A stretch of 64,000 bases of DNA from Paenibacillus sp. EZ-K15 (GTDB taxonomy: Bacteria; Bacillota; Bacilli; Paenibacillales; Paenibacillaceae): assembly GCF_002573715.1 (NCBI RefSeq), contig NZ_PDHM01000012.1, positions 435,368-499,367 of the forward strand, written 5' to 3'. Position 1 is the stretch's first letter. Each line of letters starts with the position of its first letter. The notes beneath the pieces were generated by a model, which saw only the letters and a program-made list of their open reading frames with translations, did not search any database and was not told the DNA's origin. The position numbers and the translations under genes are program-made. Positions 9,933-18,010 of this stretch are shown here, piece by piece.

Positions 9933-10595
9933 ATGATGATTAAAATTGCGCCATCCATATTGTCAGCGGATTTTGCGAAGCTGGGACAAGAAATTAAGGA
10001 AGCCGAGGCTGGCGGAGCCGACTGGATTCATGTGGACGTCATGGACGGACACTTTGTACCTAATATTACGCTGGGACCGCCGATCGTCCAAGCCATCAGA
10101 CCCCATACAAGCCTGCTGCTTGACGTACACTTGATGATTGAACAGCCTGAGCTGTATATTGCGGACTTTGTCAAGGCTGGAGCCGATCTGATCACCGTTC
10201 ATGCCGAGACCTGCCCGCATCTTCATCGAGTCATCCATCTGATCAAAGAGTTTGGCGTGAAGGCCGGCGTCGCGATCAATCCGGCTACGCCGGCCAATGT
10301 CCTTCAGGAAGTGCTGCCTGACTTGGATTTGGTGCTGGTGATGACCGTGAACCCGGGGTTTGGCGGACAAGCATTTATCGAGCGGACTGTAAACAAGATC
10401 TCACAGCTGCGTGAATGGATTTCAAACTCCGACTACCCGAATATCCATATTGAAGTGGATGGCGGCATTACAGCGGAGACAGCGCCGCTTGTAGTGGAAG
10501 CGGGAGCGGATGTCCTGGTTGCGGGCAGCGCCGTATTCAGCAAGCCGGATCGCGCGGCAGCCATTGCAGTAATCCGTGACAGCGTAACATCTTGA
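9933..10595 (+). CDS. rpe: Ribulose-phosphate 3-epimerase
   Basis: The enzyme interconverts ribulose 5-phosphate and xylulose 5-phosphate in the pentose phosphate pathway. The 220-residue TIM barrel shows the expected motifs: APSILSADF at the N-terminus, [12 protein letters not shown] with metal and catalytic residues, DVHLMI, and a phosphate site in VNPGFGGQ and VDGGI. A GGAGGT ribosome site lies just before the ATG, which immediately follows the rsgA stop. It is the last gene of the rlmN-rpe run; a strong terminator follows at 10647. Confidence 0.96.
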   Translation: MMIKIAPSILSADFAKLGQEIKEAEAGGADWIHVDVMDGHFVPNITLGPPIVQAIRPHTSLLLDVHLMIEQPELYIADFVKAGADLITVHAETCPHLHRVIHLIKEFGVKAGVAINPATPANVLQEVLPDLDLVLVMTVNPGFGGQAFIERTVNKISQLREWISNSDYPNIHIEVDGGITAETAPLVVEAGADVLVAGSAVFSKPDRAAAIAVIRDSVTS

Positions 10596-10646
10596 CCAGA
10601 ACGTGAGCAACGGGATGCATAGGGCGCGGGGTTCCCGCATAAATAT

Positions 10647-10681
10647 GGTTACATGAGCTGGGTTCTCATGTAGCCTTTTTT
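10647..10681 (+). terminator. Terminator after rpe
   Basis: An 11-base stem (GGTTACATGAG pairing with CTCATGTAGCC, with one G-U pair) and a seven-base loop is followed by a run of T residues. It separates the housekeeping operon from spoVM. Confidence 0.85.
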
Positions 10682-10755
10682 GTCTGTGTTCACATCTATG
10701 GGCTTGGTGCATAACATAATCTAGGAAGGCATGAGAATGATGGGGAGGGTGAGAC

Positions 10756-10836
10756 ATGAAATTCTATACGTTCAAGCTGCCGAAGTTTTTGGGAGGTTTT
10801 GTGAAGGCCATCTTAAATACGTTTCACAAGAGCTGA
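10756..10836 (+). CDS. spoVM: Stage V sporulation protein M (26 residues)
   Basis: SpoVM is a tiny amphipathic-helix protein that recognises the positive curvature of the forespore membrane and anchors the coat protein SpoIVA. The frame encodes 26 residues and begins MKFYTFKLPKFLGG, nearly the same as the B. subtilis N-terminus (MKFYTIKLPKFLGG). A GGGAGGGTGAG ribosome site precedes the ATG. Its place between rpe and rpmB matches the B. subtilis order. CATAACAT at 10710 resembles a sigma-E -10 element, as expected for a mother-cell gene, but this is weak. Confidence 0.93.
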   Translation: MKFYTFKLPKFLGGFVKAILNTFHKS

Positions 10837-10955
10837 CAGCTTGTCCCGGCGTAACAAAACCTCCGCCTGGGACTGACGCCGCCTAGCCGGTTCTGGGGAA
10901 AGAGGCAAGAACACTCCGATAGAGCGCGCATGGAGGACATACCGCATCTGTGTGC

Positions 10956-11020
10956 GGAGGTTTTTCTTGCGGTATAAGAAAGCCATAAAGTGCGGGAGTT
11001 CTCCTTCGCTTTCTTATATC
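10956..11020. repeat. Dispersed intergenic repeat, copy 1
   Basis: The unit begins with a variant of GGAAGTTTTTCTTGCG and then holds a 13-base inverted repeat, roughly GATATAAGAAAGC at 10971-10983 against GCTTTCTTATATC at 11008-11020, with one mismatch. Similar copies follow at 11072 and in inverse form at 11198 and 46315. There is no transposase, so it looks like a small non-autonomous or structural RNA/DNA element. Confidence 0.6.
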
Positions 11021-11071
11021 AAAAGAAGAGTGTCTAGCGACGTACTTATCGAGGACAGACTGCGTTCGACC

Positions 11072-11130
11072 GGAAGTTTTTCTTGCGATATAAGAAAGCG
11101 GAAGTTTTGCTCTTTCATTTTTCTTATATC
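11072..11130. repeat. Dispersed intergenic repeat, copy 2
   Basis: It contains GGAAGTTTTTCTTGCG at 11072-11087, running directly into GATATAAGAAAGC. An 11-base inverted partner (TTTCTTATATC) ends at 11130. It is the best-preserved copy in the window and lies in the gap between the convergent genes spoVM and rpmB. Confidence 0.65.
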
Positions 11131-11135
11131 TAAAT

Positions 11136-11172
11136 AAAAAAAGCACCTGCTATCTGCTAAGGGTGCTTTTTG
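11136..11172. terminator. Bidirectional terminator between spoVM and rpmB
   Basis: AAAAAGCACC pairs with GGTGCTTTTT around a 14-base loop, with A-rich and T-rich flanks on the two sides. It can therefore end transcription from spoVM (+) and from rpmB (-). Confidence 0.75.
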
Positions 11173-11197
11173 TTTAGAAGGAGAATATGTATCTAAA

Positions 11198-11270
11198 CGC
11201 AAGAAAAACTTCCTTGTCCCGGATCGCCCACAAATGGTGCCTGGAGATTAAGAAGTTTTTCTTCATATAA
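11198..11270. repeat. Dispersed intergenic repeat, paired inverted copies
   Basis: CGCAAGAAAAACTTCC at 11198-11213 is the exact reverse complement of the head of copy 2. A partial copy in the other orientation, GAAGTTTTTCTTCATATAA, lies at 11252-11270. Together they form a perfect 12-base inverted repeat (AAGAAAAACTTC / GAAGTTTTTCTT) just past the 3' end of rpmB. Confidence 0.55.
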
Positions 11271-11280
11271 CACAAGATGA

Positions 11281-11469
11281 TTATACGCGAGTCACTTTAC
11301 CGGATTTCAAAGCGCGAGTGCTGACGTATACACGTTTTGGCTTGCCATCCACCAAAATGCGAACCTTTTGAACGTTGACACCCCAAGAACGCTTGTTGTG
11401 ATTGTTAGCGTGAGAAACATGGTTACCACTGCTTGGTTTCTTGCCAGTTACATAACATTTGCGAGCCAT
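11281..11469 (-). CDS. rpmB: 50S ribosomal protein L28
   Basis: L28 is a structural protein of the large ribosomal subunit. The 62-residue product starts [16 protein letters not shown] and ends with the typical basic segment [11 protein letters not shown]. It has a perfect AGGAGGT ribosome site on the minus strand at 11478-11484. Only one Cys (residue 5) remains, so this is the zinc-free form. As in B. subtilis it lies between spoVM and fakA and is transcribed against its neighbours; the yloU (Asp23 family) gene found next to it in B. subtilis is absent. Confidence 0.96.
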   Translation of the reverse strand: MARKCYVTGKKPSSGNHVSHANNHNKRSWGVNVQKVRILVDGKPKRVYVSTRALKSGKVTRV

Positions 11470-11516
11470 TTATTACACCTCCTTGTTCCTAACCCTGCAT
11501 GAAACAATACTTAAAT

Positions 11517-11546
11517 ATAATATCACAGTAAAAATTGCTCCGTCAA
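11517..11546 (-). promoter_or_regulatory. rpmB promoter
   Basis: On the minus strand TTGACG (11541-11546) is followed after 18 bases by TATTAT (11517-11522), about 50 bases upstream of the rpmB start codon. This is a good sigma-A match and explains the independent expression of rpmB. Confidence 0.6.
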
Positions 11547-11835
11547 CTGTCTTAAAAACATTTATTTCTCTTTGCCATTATAGTACAATGTTGATTAGTC
11601 CATAATATTTCCGAAGAAATAGTTCGTGGGCTTGTCGGCATGGCTCTCAAAAGGCTTGGGAACCGCCGGAAAGCGTAGAGGACGAGAGGATAGCCCATCA
11701 TAGATTTATGATCCATTAATCATGGTAAGTCTTTTATTTACTGCCTGGGCATTTCGTCAGCTATAAGCTATGAAATAGATATGAAATTTACAACAAGAAG
11801 TGTTATGGGTATCAAGCCAGGAAGGGGAATTCTCA
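11547..11835. other. Intergenic region upstream of fakA
   Basis: This stretch lies between the divergent rpmB and fakA genes. I see no convincing reading frame, repeat or riboswitch in it. It must hold the fakA promoter, but no clear -35/-10 pair stands out. Confidence 0.5.
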
Positions 11836-13614
11836 TTGAGTAAGCGTTCTTTGAATGGAACAGAATTTACCGCGATGGTCCTAGCCGGAGCGGAGCAGCT
11901 GCAGCAGCATGCAGAACACGTCAATTCCCTGAATGTATTCCCGGTGCCGGACGGCGACACGGGGACCAACATGAATTTGACGATGACTGCAGGTGTGGCA
12001 GAACTGAAGAGTAAGTACTCGGAGTCCGTCGGGCATAGTGCCGGTGTGCTGTCCAAGGGGCTTCTGATGGGAGCCAGAGGGAACTCGGGGGTTATTCTGT
12101 CCCAGCTGTTCCGTGGTTTCAGCCGATATGCTGCACCTTATACAGAACTAAATTCTCATCAATTCGCCGCAGCACTGCAGACAGGCGTAGAAGCTGCGTA
12201 TAAAGCTGTCGTGAAGCCTGTTGAAGGTACCATTCTTACCGTAGCTAAAGAAGCGGCCAAGCATGCGGTCTATTTCTCCCGCCGCAACAACGATATCGTG
12301 GAATTGATGGAGCAGGTGTTGGCCAAAGCCAAAGAAACACTGTCCCAGACCCCGGATATGCTTCCTGTTCTGAAGCAGGTTGGCGTCGTGGACTCGGGTG
12401 GCCAGGGCCTGGTTTACATTTATGAAGGTTTCTTGCAGGCGCTGAGAAAAGACGCTCCGTTCGGATCGCTTGCTGTTGCCGAAGGACAAGCTGAACAGAG
12501 CAACACGGCACCGGCCTTTCAAGCAGTCCCTGACTTCTCGGCGGTTCAAGCTCCGGCTTCTGCCCAGTCCAGACTGTCCACAGAGGATATTGAATTTTTA
12601 TATGACATGGAATTCTTTATTAATCGGCAGCTCGGAGAAGGAACGAACGCAGACTTTGATGAAGATAAGTTCCGGAAAGCGCTTGCAGTGAATGGTGATT
12701 CCATCATTGTCATCGCCGATGACGAGACCATCAAAGTTCATGTGCATTCCAAGGCTCCGGGCGAAGTGTTGAATTTGGCGCTAATGTATGGAGAGATCAC
12801 TCAGATCCATATATTGAATATGCGCGAGCAGCACCGTGATTTGCTGACAACGGGAATGGATATCGCACCGATGCCTGAGTTATTTGCGGATATTCCGGCA
12901 GAGACCGTGACTCCGGAAGCTCCGGCTGTTCCTCCGGCAGACGAGATCGCACCGTACGGTTTCATTGCGGTATCGTCAGGGGAAGGCATATCCGACATAT
13001 TCAAAAGCCTTGGCGTTGACGTCGTTCTCTCCGGAGGACAGACAATGAACCCGAGCACCGAGGATTTTGTTAATGCGATTTCTTCGATCTCGGCGCAGCA
13101 GATTTACATCCTGCCGAATAACTCCAACATCGTGCTGGCTGCCCAGCAGGCAAGAGAGCTTCTCGAAGGCGAGCGCAGCGTAACGGTTATTCCGAGCAAG
13201 ACGATTCCGCAGGGGATCGCGGCAGCATTTGCTTTCCAGGAAGACGAGAATGCGGATATGAATACCGACAATATGCTGGATGCGATCACTCGTGTGCAAT
13301 CGGGGCAGGTAACCTATGCCGTTCGGGACACAACGATCGATGATCTCGAGATCAAGGCTGGCCAGTTCATCGGTATTCGCAATTCCAACATCGTTGCAGC
13401 AAACGCGGATCTGATTACGACCTCCCAGGATTTGCTGAGTAAAATGCTGGAATCCGGGGATGAAATCGTGACTCTGCTTACCGGCGCGGACGCAACCGAG
13501 GAATCGACCAACGCACTCACGGAGTGGCTTGGTGAGCAGTACCCTAACGCAGAGGTTGAGGTACACTACGGCGGACAACCGATCTATTCCTATCTGTTCT
13601 CCGTGGAGTCTTGA
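11836..13614 (+). CDS. fakA: Fatty acid kinase catalytic subunit FakA (DAK2/DegV-binding protein)
   Basis: FakA phosphorylates FakB-bound fatty acids so that exogenous fatty acids can enter phospholipid synthesis. The 592-residue product has an N-terminal DhaL-like ATP domain with NVFPVPDGDTGTNM near residue 35 and GARGNSGVILSQL near residue 75, a central linker, and a C-terminal FakB-interacting domain. I chose TTG 11836 because GAAGGGGAA lies about seven bases upstream and the N-terminus then matches B. subtilis YloV; a GTG at 11800 would add 12 residues without a ribosome site. A DegV/FakB gene follows directly. Confidence 0.9.
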   Translation: MSKRSLNGTEFTAMVLAGAEQLQQHAEHVNSLNVFPVPDGDTGTNMNLTMTAGVAELKSKYSESVGHSAGVLSKGLLMGARGNSGVILSQLFRGFSRYAAPYTELNSHQFAAALQTGVEAAYKAVVKPVEGTILTVAKEAAKHAVYFSRRNNDIVELMEQVLAKAKETLSQTPDMLPVLKQVGVVDSGGQGLVYIYEGFLQALRKDAPFGSLAVAEGQAEQSNTAPAFQAVPDFSAVQAPASAQSRLSTEDIEFLYDMEFFINRQLGEGTNADFDEDKFRKALAVNGDSIIVIADDETIKVHVHSKAPGEVLNLALMYGEITQIHILNMREQHRDLLTTGMDIAPMPELFADIPAETVTPEAPAVPPADEIAPYGFIAVSSGEGISDIFKSLGVDVVLSGGQTMNPSTEDFVNAISSISAQQIYILPNNSNIVLAAQQARELLEGERSVTVIPSKTIPQGIAAAFAFQEDENADMNTDNMLDAITRVQSGQVTYAVRDTTIDDLEIKAGQFIGIRNSNIVAANADLITTSQDLLSKMLESGDEIVTLLTGADATEESTNALTEWLGEQYPNAEVEVHYGGQPIYSYLFSVES

Positions 13615-13663
13615 TATACAACGCTTTGACATTATGCAAGGTACATTTATAGGAGGGGTTCCG

Positions 13664-14521
13664 GTGAATAAGACCGTTATTGTGACAGACAGCACAGCGG
13701 ATATTCCGGCAGACCTGGCGAAGCAACACAACATTCATATTGTGCCGCTGAAACTCATGTTCGGGGAAGATTCGTATTTGGACGGAGTCGAAATCACGCC
13801 GGGAGAGTTCTACAAAAAGCTGGTTGAGTCGCCGCAGCTTCCGACGACCTCTCAGCCTTCACCCGCAGATTTTGCGGCTGCGTATGAGTCCATCTTGGAA
13901 CAGCACCCAGGCTGCTCTATTGTGTCGATTCACATCTCATCCGGCATGAGCGGGACGTATCAGTCCGCGTTGCTTGCCACCTCTCTAATCGAAGGAGAAG
14001 CGGATATAACCGTGTGGGATTCCAAATCGGCCTCCTATGGTTTCGGATTATTGGTGGTCCATGCAGCGAAGCTCGCACAAGAAGGAGCCTCTGTTTCTGA
14101 TATTATTTCGTCACTCGAAGACCTTCGTTCCAAGCGCCGCCTCTACTTCTTGGTAGATACGCTGGAATATTTGCAGAAGGGCGGACGGATCGGTAAGGCT
14201 TCGGCTGTGCTGGGCACGCTGCTTAACATTAAGCCGATCTTGTCCATTGATGGCGAAGGAATCATATTTCCGGTAGACAAGGTCCGCGGTCGCAAGAAAG
14301 CGACAGCGAAAATTATTGAACTGTTTCAACAGGATTTAACCGGTGTGAAAAATATTAAAGTGGCTGTGGGTCATACGGCTGACCCTGCTCAGGTTGAGGA
14401 TTTTCTGCAGCAGCTGTCCGCTGTGTTTACGATTGAGGAAACCGTATTTTCCGAGATCGGTCCGGTTGTCGGTACGCACGTTGGACCGGGAACCATTGCA
14501 GCATATATATGGCCTGCTTAA
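13664..14521 (+). CDS. DegV family fatty-acid-binding protein (FakB-like)
   Basis: DegV/FakB proteins bind a fatty acid and present it to FakA for phosphorylation. The 285-residue sequence has the family start VIVTDSTADIPADLA, the HISSGMSGTYQSA segment around the fatty-acid carboxylate site, and LQKGGRIGKASA near residue 170. GTG 13664 is chosen because AGGAGGGG sits immediately upstream; longer in-frame starts run into fakA. Being adjacent to fakA supports a kinase-binder pair. Which fatty acid type it prefers cannot be told from sequence. Confidence 0.88.
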   Translation: MNKTVIVTDSTADIPADLAKQHNIHIVPLKLMFGEDSYLDGVEITPGEFYKKLVESPQLPTTSQPSPADFAAAYESILEQHPGCSIVSIHISSGMSGTYQSALLATSLIEGEADITVWDSKSASYGFGLLVVHAAKLAQEGASVSDIISSLEDLRSKRRLYFLVDTLEYLQKGGRIGKASAVLGTLLNIKPILSIDGEGIIFPVDKVRGRKKATAKIIELFQQDLTGVKNIKVAVGHTADPAQVEDFLQQLSAVFTIEETVFSEIGPVVGTHVGPGTIAAYIWPA

Positions 14522-14535
14522 GTGAGGTAGATGAT

Positions 14536-16587
14536 ATGAGTCTCAAACTCGATCAAATATCCGTCAGACAGATCAACGGCGTGAGCGCCCTGAAAGAGGG
14601 GGAGCTTCACGCCTTTGGCGTCTCTACGGTCAAGGATCTTTTGGAGTATTACCCTTTCCGATATGAGGATTACCGGCTCCGTTCCCTAAGTGAAGTCAAG
14701 GACGGTGACAAAATCACCATTCAAGCCAAGATAGCCAGCGTACCGGTACTGCAGCGCTACGGGCGTAAATCCCGTCTCACCTGCAAAATGCTGGCTGAAA
14801 ACTGGATGTTCACCGCGACCTGGTTTAACCGGCATTTTCTGAAGGACCAGCTTGCGGCTGGCCGGGAGATTGTGCTGACAGGCAAGTGGGATCAACGCAG
14901 AATGCAGCTTACGGTGTCCGAATCCGAATTCCCGGATAAGGGTGCCTTCCGCAGCGGGACGCTGCAGCCGGTGTATTCCATCGGCGGTAAGATCACGCAA
15001 TCGTGGATCCGAAAAACGATGGGACAGGCATTGGAGCAGTACGGGGAGATGATCCCCGAGATTTTGCCGCAATCCCTGCTTAGGAAATATGATCTGATGC
15101 CCCGTAAAGCGGCAATCATGACGATCCATCAGCCTGTCGATTCCCGGGAAGGTCAGGAAGGGCGGCGCCGGATGGTGTATGAGGAGCTCTTCTTGTTCCA
15201 GTTGAAAATGCAGGCGTTCCGCGCGCTGAACCGGAGTCGGATGGACGGTGTTGTACATACGACTGACAATGCAACGATCCGGGAGTTCGTGCGCAGCTTC
15301 CCTTTTGAGCTCACTGATGCGCAGAAGAAGGTGGAGCTGGAGATTTTGCATGATATGCGTTCCCCTTACTGCATGAACCGTTTGCTTCAAGGGGATGTCG
15401 GCTCGGGAAAAACGATTGTTGCCGCCATCGCACTGTTTACAACGGTGCGCTCAGGCTTTCAAGGGGCCTTAATGGTGCCGACAGAGATTCTCGCCGAACA
15501 GCATATGCGTTCGCTGCAGAAGCTGTTTGAGCCCTTTGGCATTACCGTTGGCCTGTTGACAGGCAGTGTCACGGGTAAGAAGCGCAAAGACCTGCTGGCT
15601 TCCTTACAGATGGGGTTGACGGACGTTGTCGTGGGCACCCATGCTCTCATTCAGGATGATGTATACTTCCGGGAGCTGGGACTCGTCGTGACGGATGAAC
15701 AGCACCGTTTTGGCGTGAATCAGCGAAGCGTACTCCGCCGTAAAGGCTACAACCCGGATGTGCTAACGATGACGGCGACGCCGATTCCACGGACGCTGGC
15801 CATTACCGCCTTCGGGGATATGGATGTATCCACGCTGTCGGAGCGTCCGAAAGGCCGTATTCCCATTACGACCTATTGGGTCAAACATGAACTCATGGAC
15901 CGTGTGCTCGGATTTATTTCCCGGGAAGTAAATCAAGGACGTCAGGCATATCTGATTGCTCCTCTGATTGAAGAATCGGACAAGCTGGACGTTCAGAATG
16001 CGATTGATCTGCATGTTCAGATGCAGCAGGCCTTTCCTACGTATGCTGTGGGTCTGCTGCACGGCCGTATGACGCCTGCCGAGAAGGATGAGGTTATGCG
16101 CCAATTCTACAGCAATGAGGTCCAGCTGCTGATTTCCACGACGGTTGTTGAGGTTGGCGTCGATGTGCCGAATGCCACGTTGATGATCATTATGGACGCC
16201 GATCGCTTCGGTCTGTCCCAGCTGCACCAGCTTCGGGGCCGCGTAGGCCGTGGGCAGCATGCATCCTACTGTGTTCTTGTGGCCGATCCGAAATCGGAAG
16301 TGGGCCAGGAACGGATGCAGGTGATGACCGAAACCGAAGACGGCTTCGAGGTATCCCGGAGGGATTTGGAGCTTCGGGGCCCTGGCGACTTTTTCGGTAC
16401 GAAGCAGAGCGGACTGCCGGAGTTCCGGCTGGCCGATATGGTCGCCGACTTCAAAGTAGTGGAAGAGGCTAGGGGCGATGCAGCGGCCCTTGTCAGCGAC
16501 AGTTCCTTCTGGACGTCTCCTGAATATGAGCCATTGCGCGACTTTCTTCAGCAGGAGAAGATCTTCCAGGGCGATATCATGGACTAA
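14536..16587 (+). CDS. recG: ATP-dependent DNA helicase RecG
   Basis: RecG reverses stalled forks and migrates Holliday junctions. The 683-residue protein has an N-terminal wedge OB domain (residues about 50-150), helicase motif I GDVGSGKTIVAAI, motif II DEQH, motif III TATPIPRTLA, and the C-terminal RGRVGRG and GPGDFFGTKQSG segments. ATG 14536 follows GAGGT at seven bases; the ORF could extend to 14509, but that overlaps the DegV gene. It appears to be part of the fakA-DegV-recG transcript. Confidence 0.96.
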   Translation: MSLKLDQISVRQINGVSALKEGELHAFGVSTVKDLLEYYPFRYEDYRLRSLSEVKDGDKITIQAKIASVPVLQRYGRKSRLTCKMLAENWMFTATWFNRHFLKDQLAAGREIVLTGKWDQRRMQLTVSESEFPDKGAFRSGTLQPVYSIGGKITQSWIRKTMGQALEQYGEMIPEILPQSLLRKYDLMPRKAAIMTIHQPVDSREGQEGRRRMVYEELFLFQLKMQAFRALNRSRMDGVVHTTDNATIREFVRSFPFELTDAQKKVELEILHDMRSPYCMNRLLQGDVGSGKTIVAAIALFTTVRSGFQGALMVPTEILAEQHMRSLQKLFEPFGITVGLLTGSVTGKKRKDLLASLQMGLTDVVVGTHALIQDDVYFRELGLVVTDEQHRFGVNQRSVLRRKGYNPDVLTMTATPIPRTLAITAFGDMDVSTLSERPKGRIPITTYWVKHELMDRVLGFISREVNQGRQAYLIAPLIEESDKLDVQNAIDLHVQMQQAFPTYAVGLLHGRMTPAEKDEVMRQFYSNEVQLLISTTVVEVGVDVPNATLMIIMDADRFGLSQLHQLRGRVGRGQHASYCVLVADPKSEVGQERMQVMTETEDGFEVSRRDLELRGPGDFFGTKQSGLPEFRLADMVADFKVVEEARGDAAALVSDSSFWTSPEYEPLRDFLQQEKIFQGDIMD

Positions 16588-16673
16588 TAACATGAATCTG
16601 TTGGCACAATGGACAGACCTTCGTCATATACTCAAAAAAGGTAGCAGCATTTATGACTGGAGGTGCTTCAACA

Positions 16674-16961
16674 TTGAGTTATCAGCAGTACGGGATTAGT
16701 CCGCAGCTGGTAGAACGAATCAAGCTAAAAATGAAAAACCCGGCAGTCAAGGAAAGAATCAAAGGGCTGACTCAGGGTTTAACCAAGGCAGATCTTCAAA
16801 ATAGCGCAAAAGTGCATCAAATGATCCGGACGGCCAGCGGCATCTTGAATGAAAAGCTGAGCTCCACGCAGGAGCAGCAAATGGTTCAGTTTGTGCTTGC
16901 ACAGCGCATCGATCCGAACAACACCTTCCATTTGATCAAGCTGTGGGGGATGTTTCGATAA
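16674..16961 (+). CDS. spoVIF: Stage VI sporulation protein F-like
   Basis: The product is small (95 residues), mostly helical and basic at the N-terminus (MSYQQYGISPQLVERIKLKM), and resembles the SpoVIF/YjcC proteins involved in late spore coat assembly. TTG 16674 follows GGAGG by ten bases. It lies between recG and a terminator at 16999. The family call is from memory of similar Paenibacillus proteins and is less certain than the surrounding genes. Confidence 0.7.
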   Translation: MSYQQYGISPQLVERIKLKMKNPAVKERIKGLTQGLTKADLQNSAKVHQMIRTASGILNEKLSSTQEQQMVQFVLAQRIDPNNTFHLIKLWGMFR

Positions 16962-16998
16962 CAATTGGATGACATCAAGGAATTACTTTGCATAGAAG

Positions 16999-17043
16999 AA
17001 GCCCCTCTCGGGAGTGTTTTCTCCTTATGAGCAGGGGCTTTTG
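16999..17043 (+). terminator. Terminator after spoVIF
   Basis: AAGCCCCT pairs with AGGGGCTT around a loop that can form extra pairs (CTCGGGAG). A TTTT tail follows the stem. It separates spoVIF from the convergent HMCES-type gene. Confidence 0.65.
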
Positions 17044-17118
17044 ATTTCGCGTATGCAGGGATGCAACATTCCTGGCGGACTCCCGTAAAAGGAATCCCTT
17101 AGTTTGTGGTCAACGGAT

Positions 17119-17826
17119 TTAGCTGCCTGTAATAGAACGGATGCAATCTTCCGTGTCATTTTTAACGGAATTTACGGTTGTGCTAACCGGAATGGCTTGC
17201 ATGTCCTCCGCGGGGTAAGGCCTCAGAAGCTCTTTGAGGGATTGCAGGAGGGAGGGGCTACCTTCATGGGTATGGGAAGACGTCTGCCGTTCAAGCCATA
17301 ACGCTTCGTCTGCGGGTCTCAGAATGACCGGCATCCGGTTATGGATCGGCACCATGAGTTGATTGGGTTCGGTTGTAATGACGGTGCAGGTGCTAAGCTT
17401 ATCTTCGCTTGGGGTAATCCAGGTATCATACAGACCTGCCATGCTGAATACTTCGCCGTTCTTCAAGCTGATGCGAAAGGGCTGCTTGCCATTGCCGTTT
17501 TTTTGCCATTCGTAAAAACCGTCTGCAGGAATTAGGCATCTTTTCCGATAAAAGGGCATCCTATAAGCAGGCTTGTCTTCCAGCGTTTCACTACGCGCAT
17601 TGATCATTTTGGCTCCGGCTGAGGAATCCTTGGCCCAGGATGGGACAAGCCCCCATTGCAGCTGACCGATCCGATTGGTGCTGCCGTCGTTGATAATAGC
17701 CGTGACCATCTGCGTAGGCGCGATGTTGTACCTAGGAATGTGAAAGGGAGAGACCGATTCGGGATCGATGAGATACCTGGTCATCAGTTCTTCCCAAGTG
17801 ACCGTGAGTGTAAAGCGTCCGCACAT
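17119..17826 (-). CDS. HMCES/YedK-type abasic-site shielding protein (SRAP peptidase family)
   Basis: SRAP proteins form a covalent DNA-protein crosslink to abasic sites in single-stranded DNA through Cys2 exposed after removal of Met1. The 235-residue product has Cys2 in MCGRFTLTV, an Asn/Arg active-site segment (NARSET), the Glu in DGFYEWQK and the His in IHNRMPV, all expected for the family (B. subtilis YoqW, E. coli YedK). A GGAGG site precedes the ATG on the minus strand. No LexA box is visible in the upstream region despite the family's DNA-damage role. Confidence 0.9.
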   Translation of the reverse strand: MCGRFTLTVTWEELMTRYLIDPESVSPFHIPRYNIAPTQMVTAIINDGSTNRIGQLQWGLVPSWAKDSSAGAKMINARSETLEDKPAYRMPFYRKRCLIPADGFYEWQKNGNGKQPFRISLKNGEVFSMAGLYDTWITPSEDKLSTCTVITTEPNQLMVPIHNRMPVILRPADEALWLERQTSSHTHEGSPSLLQSLKELLRPYPAEDMQAIPVSTTVNSVKNDTEDCIRSITGS

Positions 17827-18010
17827 CGTTTCAAGCCTCCTGTCATTTGCTGTCGCTTAAGATTTAAATATATCGTTTTATCGAGTTCAGAAATAAATTG
17901 CTACGTAGAGATTTACAGTACATTTGTGTTTGAGTATATCAAATATTGCGTAACTAACCAAAAGGGCCTAGCGCATAGCCAGGCCAAGCATCATGAATGG
18001 AGGATTTTTT

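Noticed and set aside
17827-18010. Possible purine riboswitch before pbuO
   Set aside because: The conserved core and loop sequences of the purine aptamer are not present.
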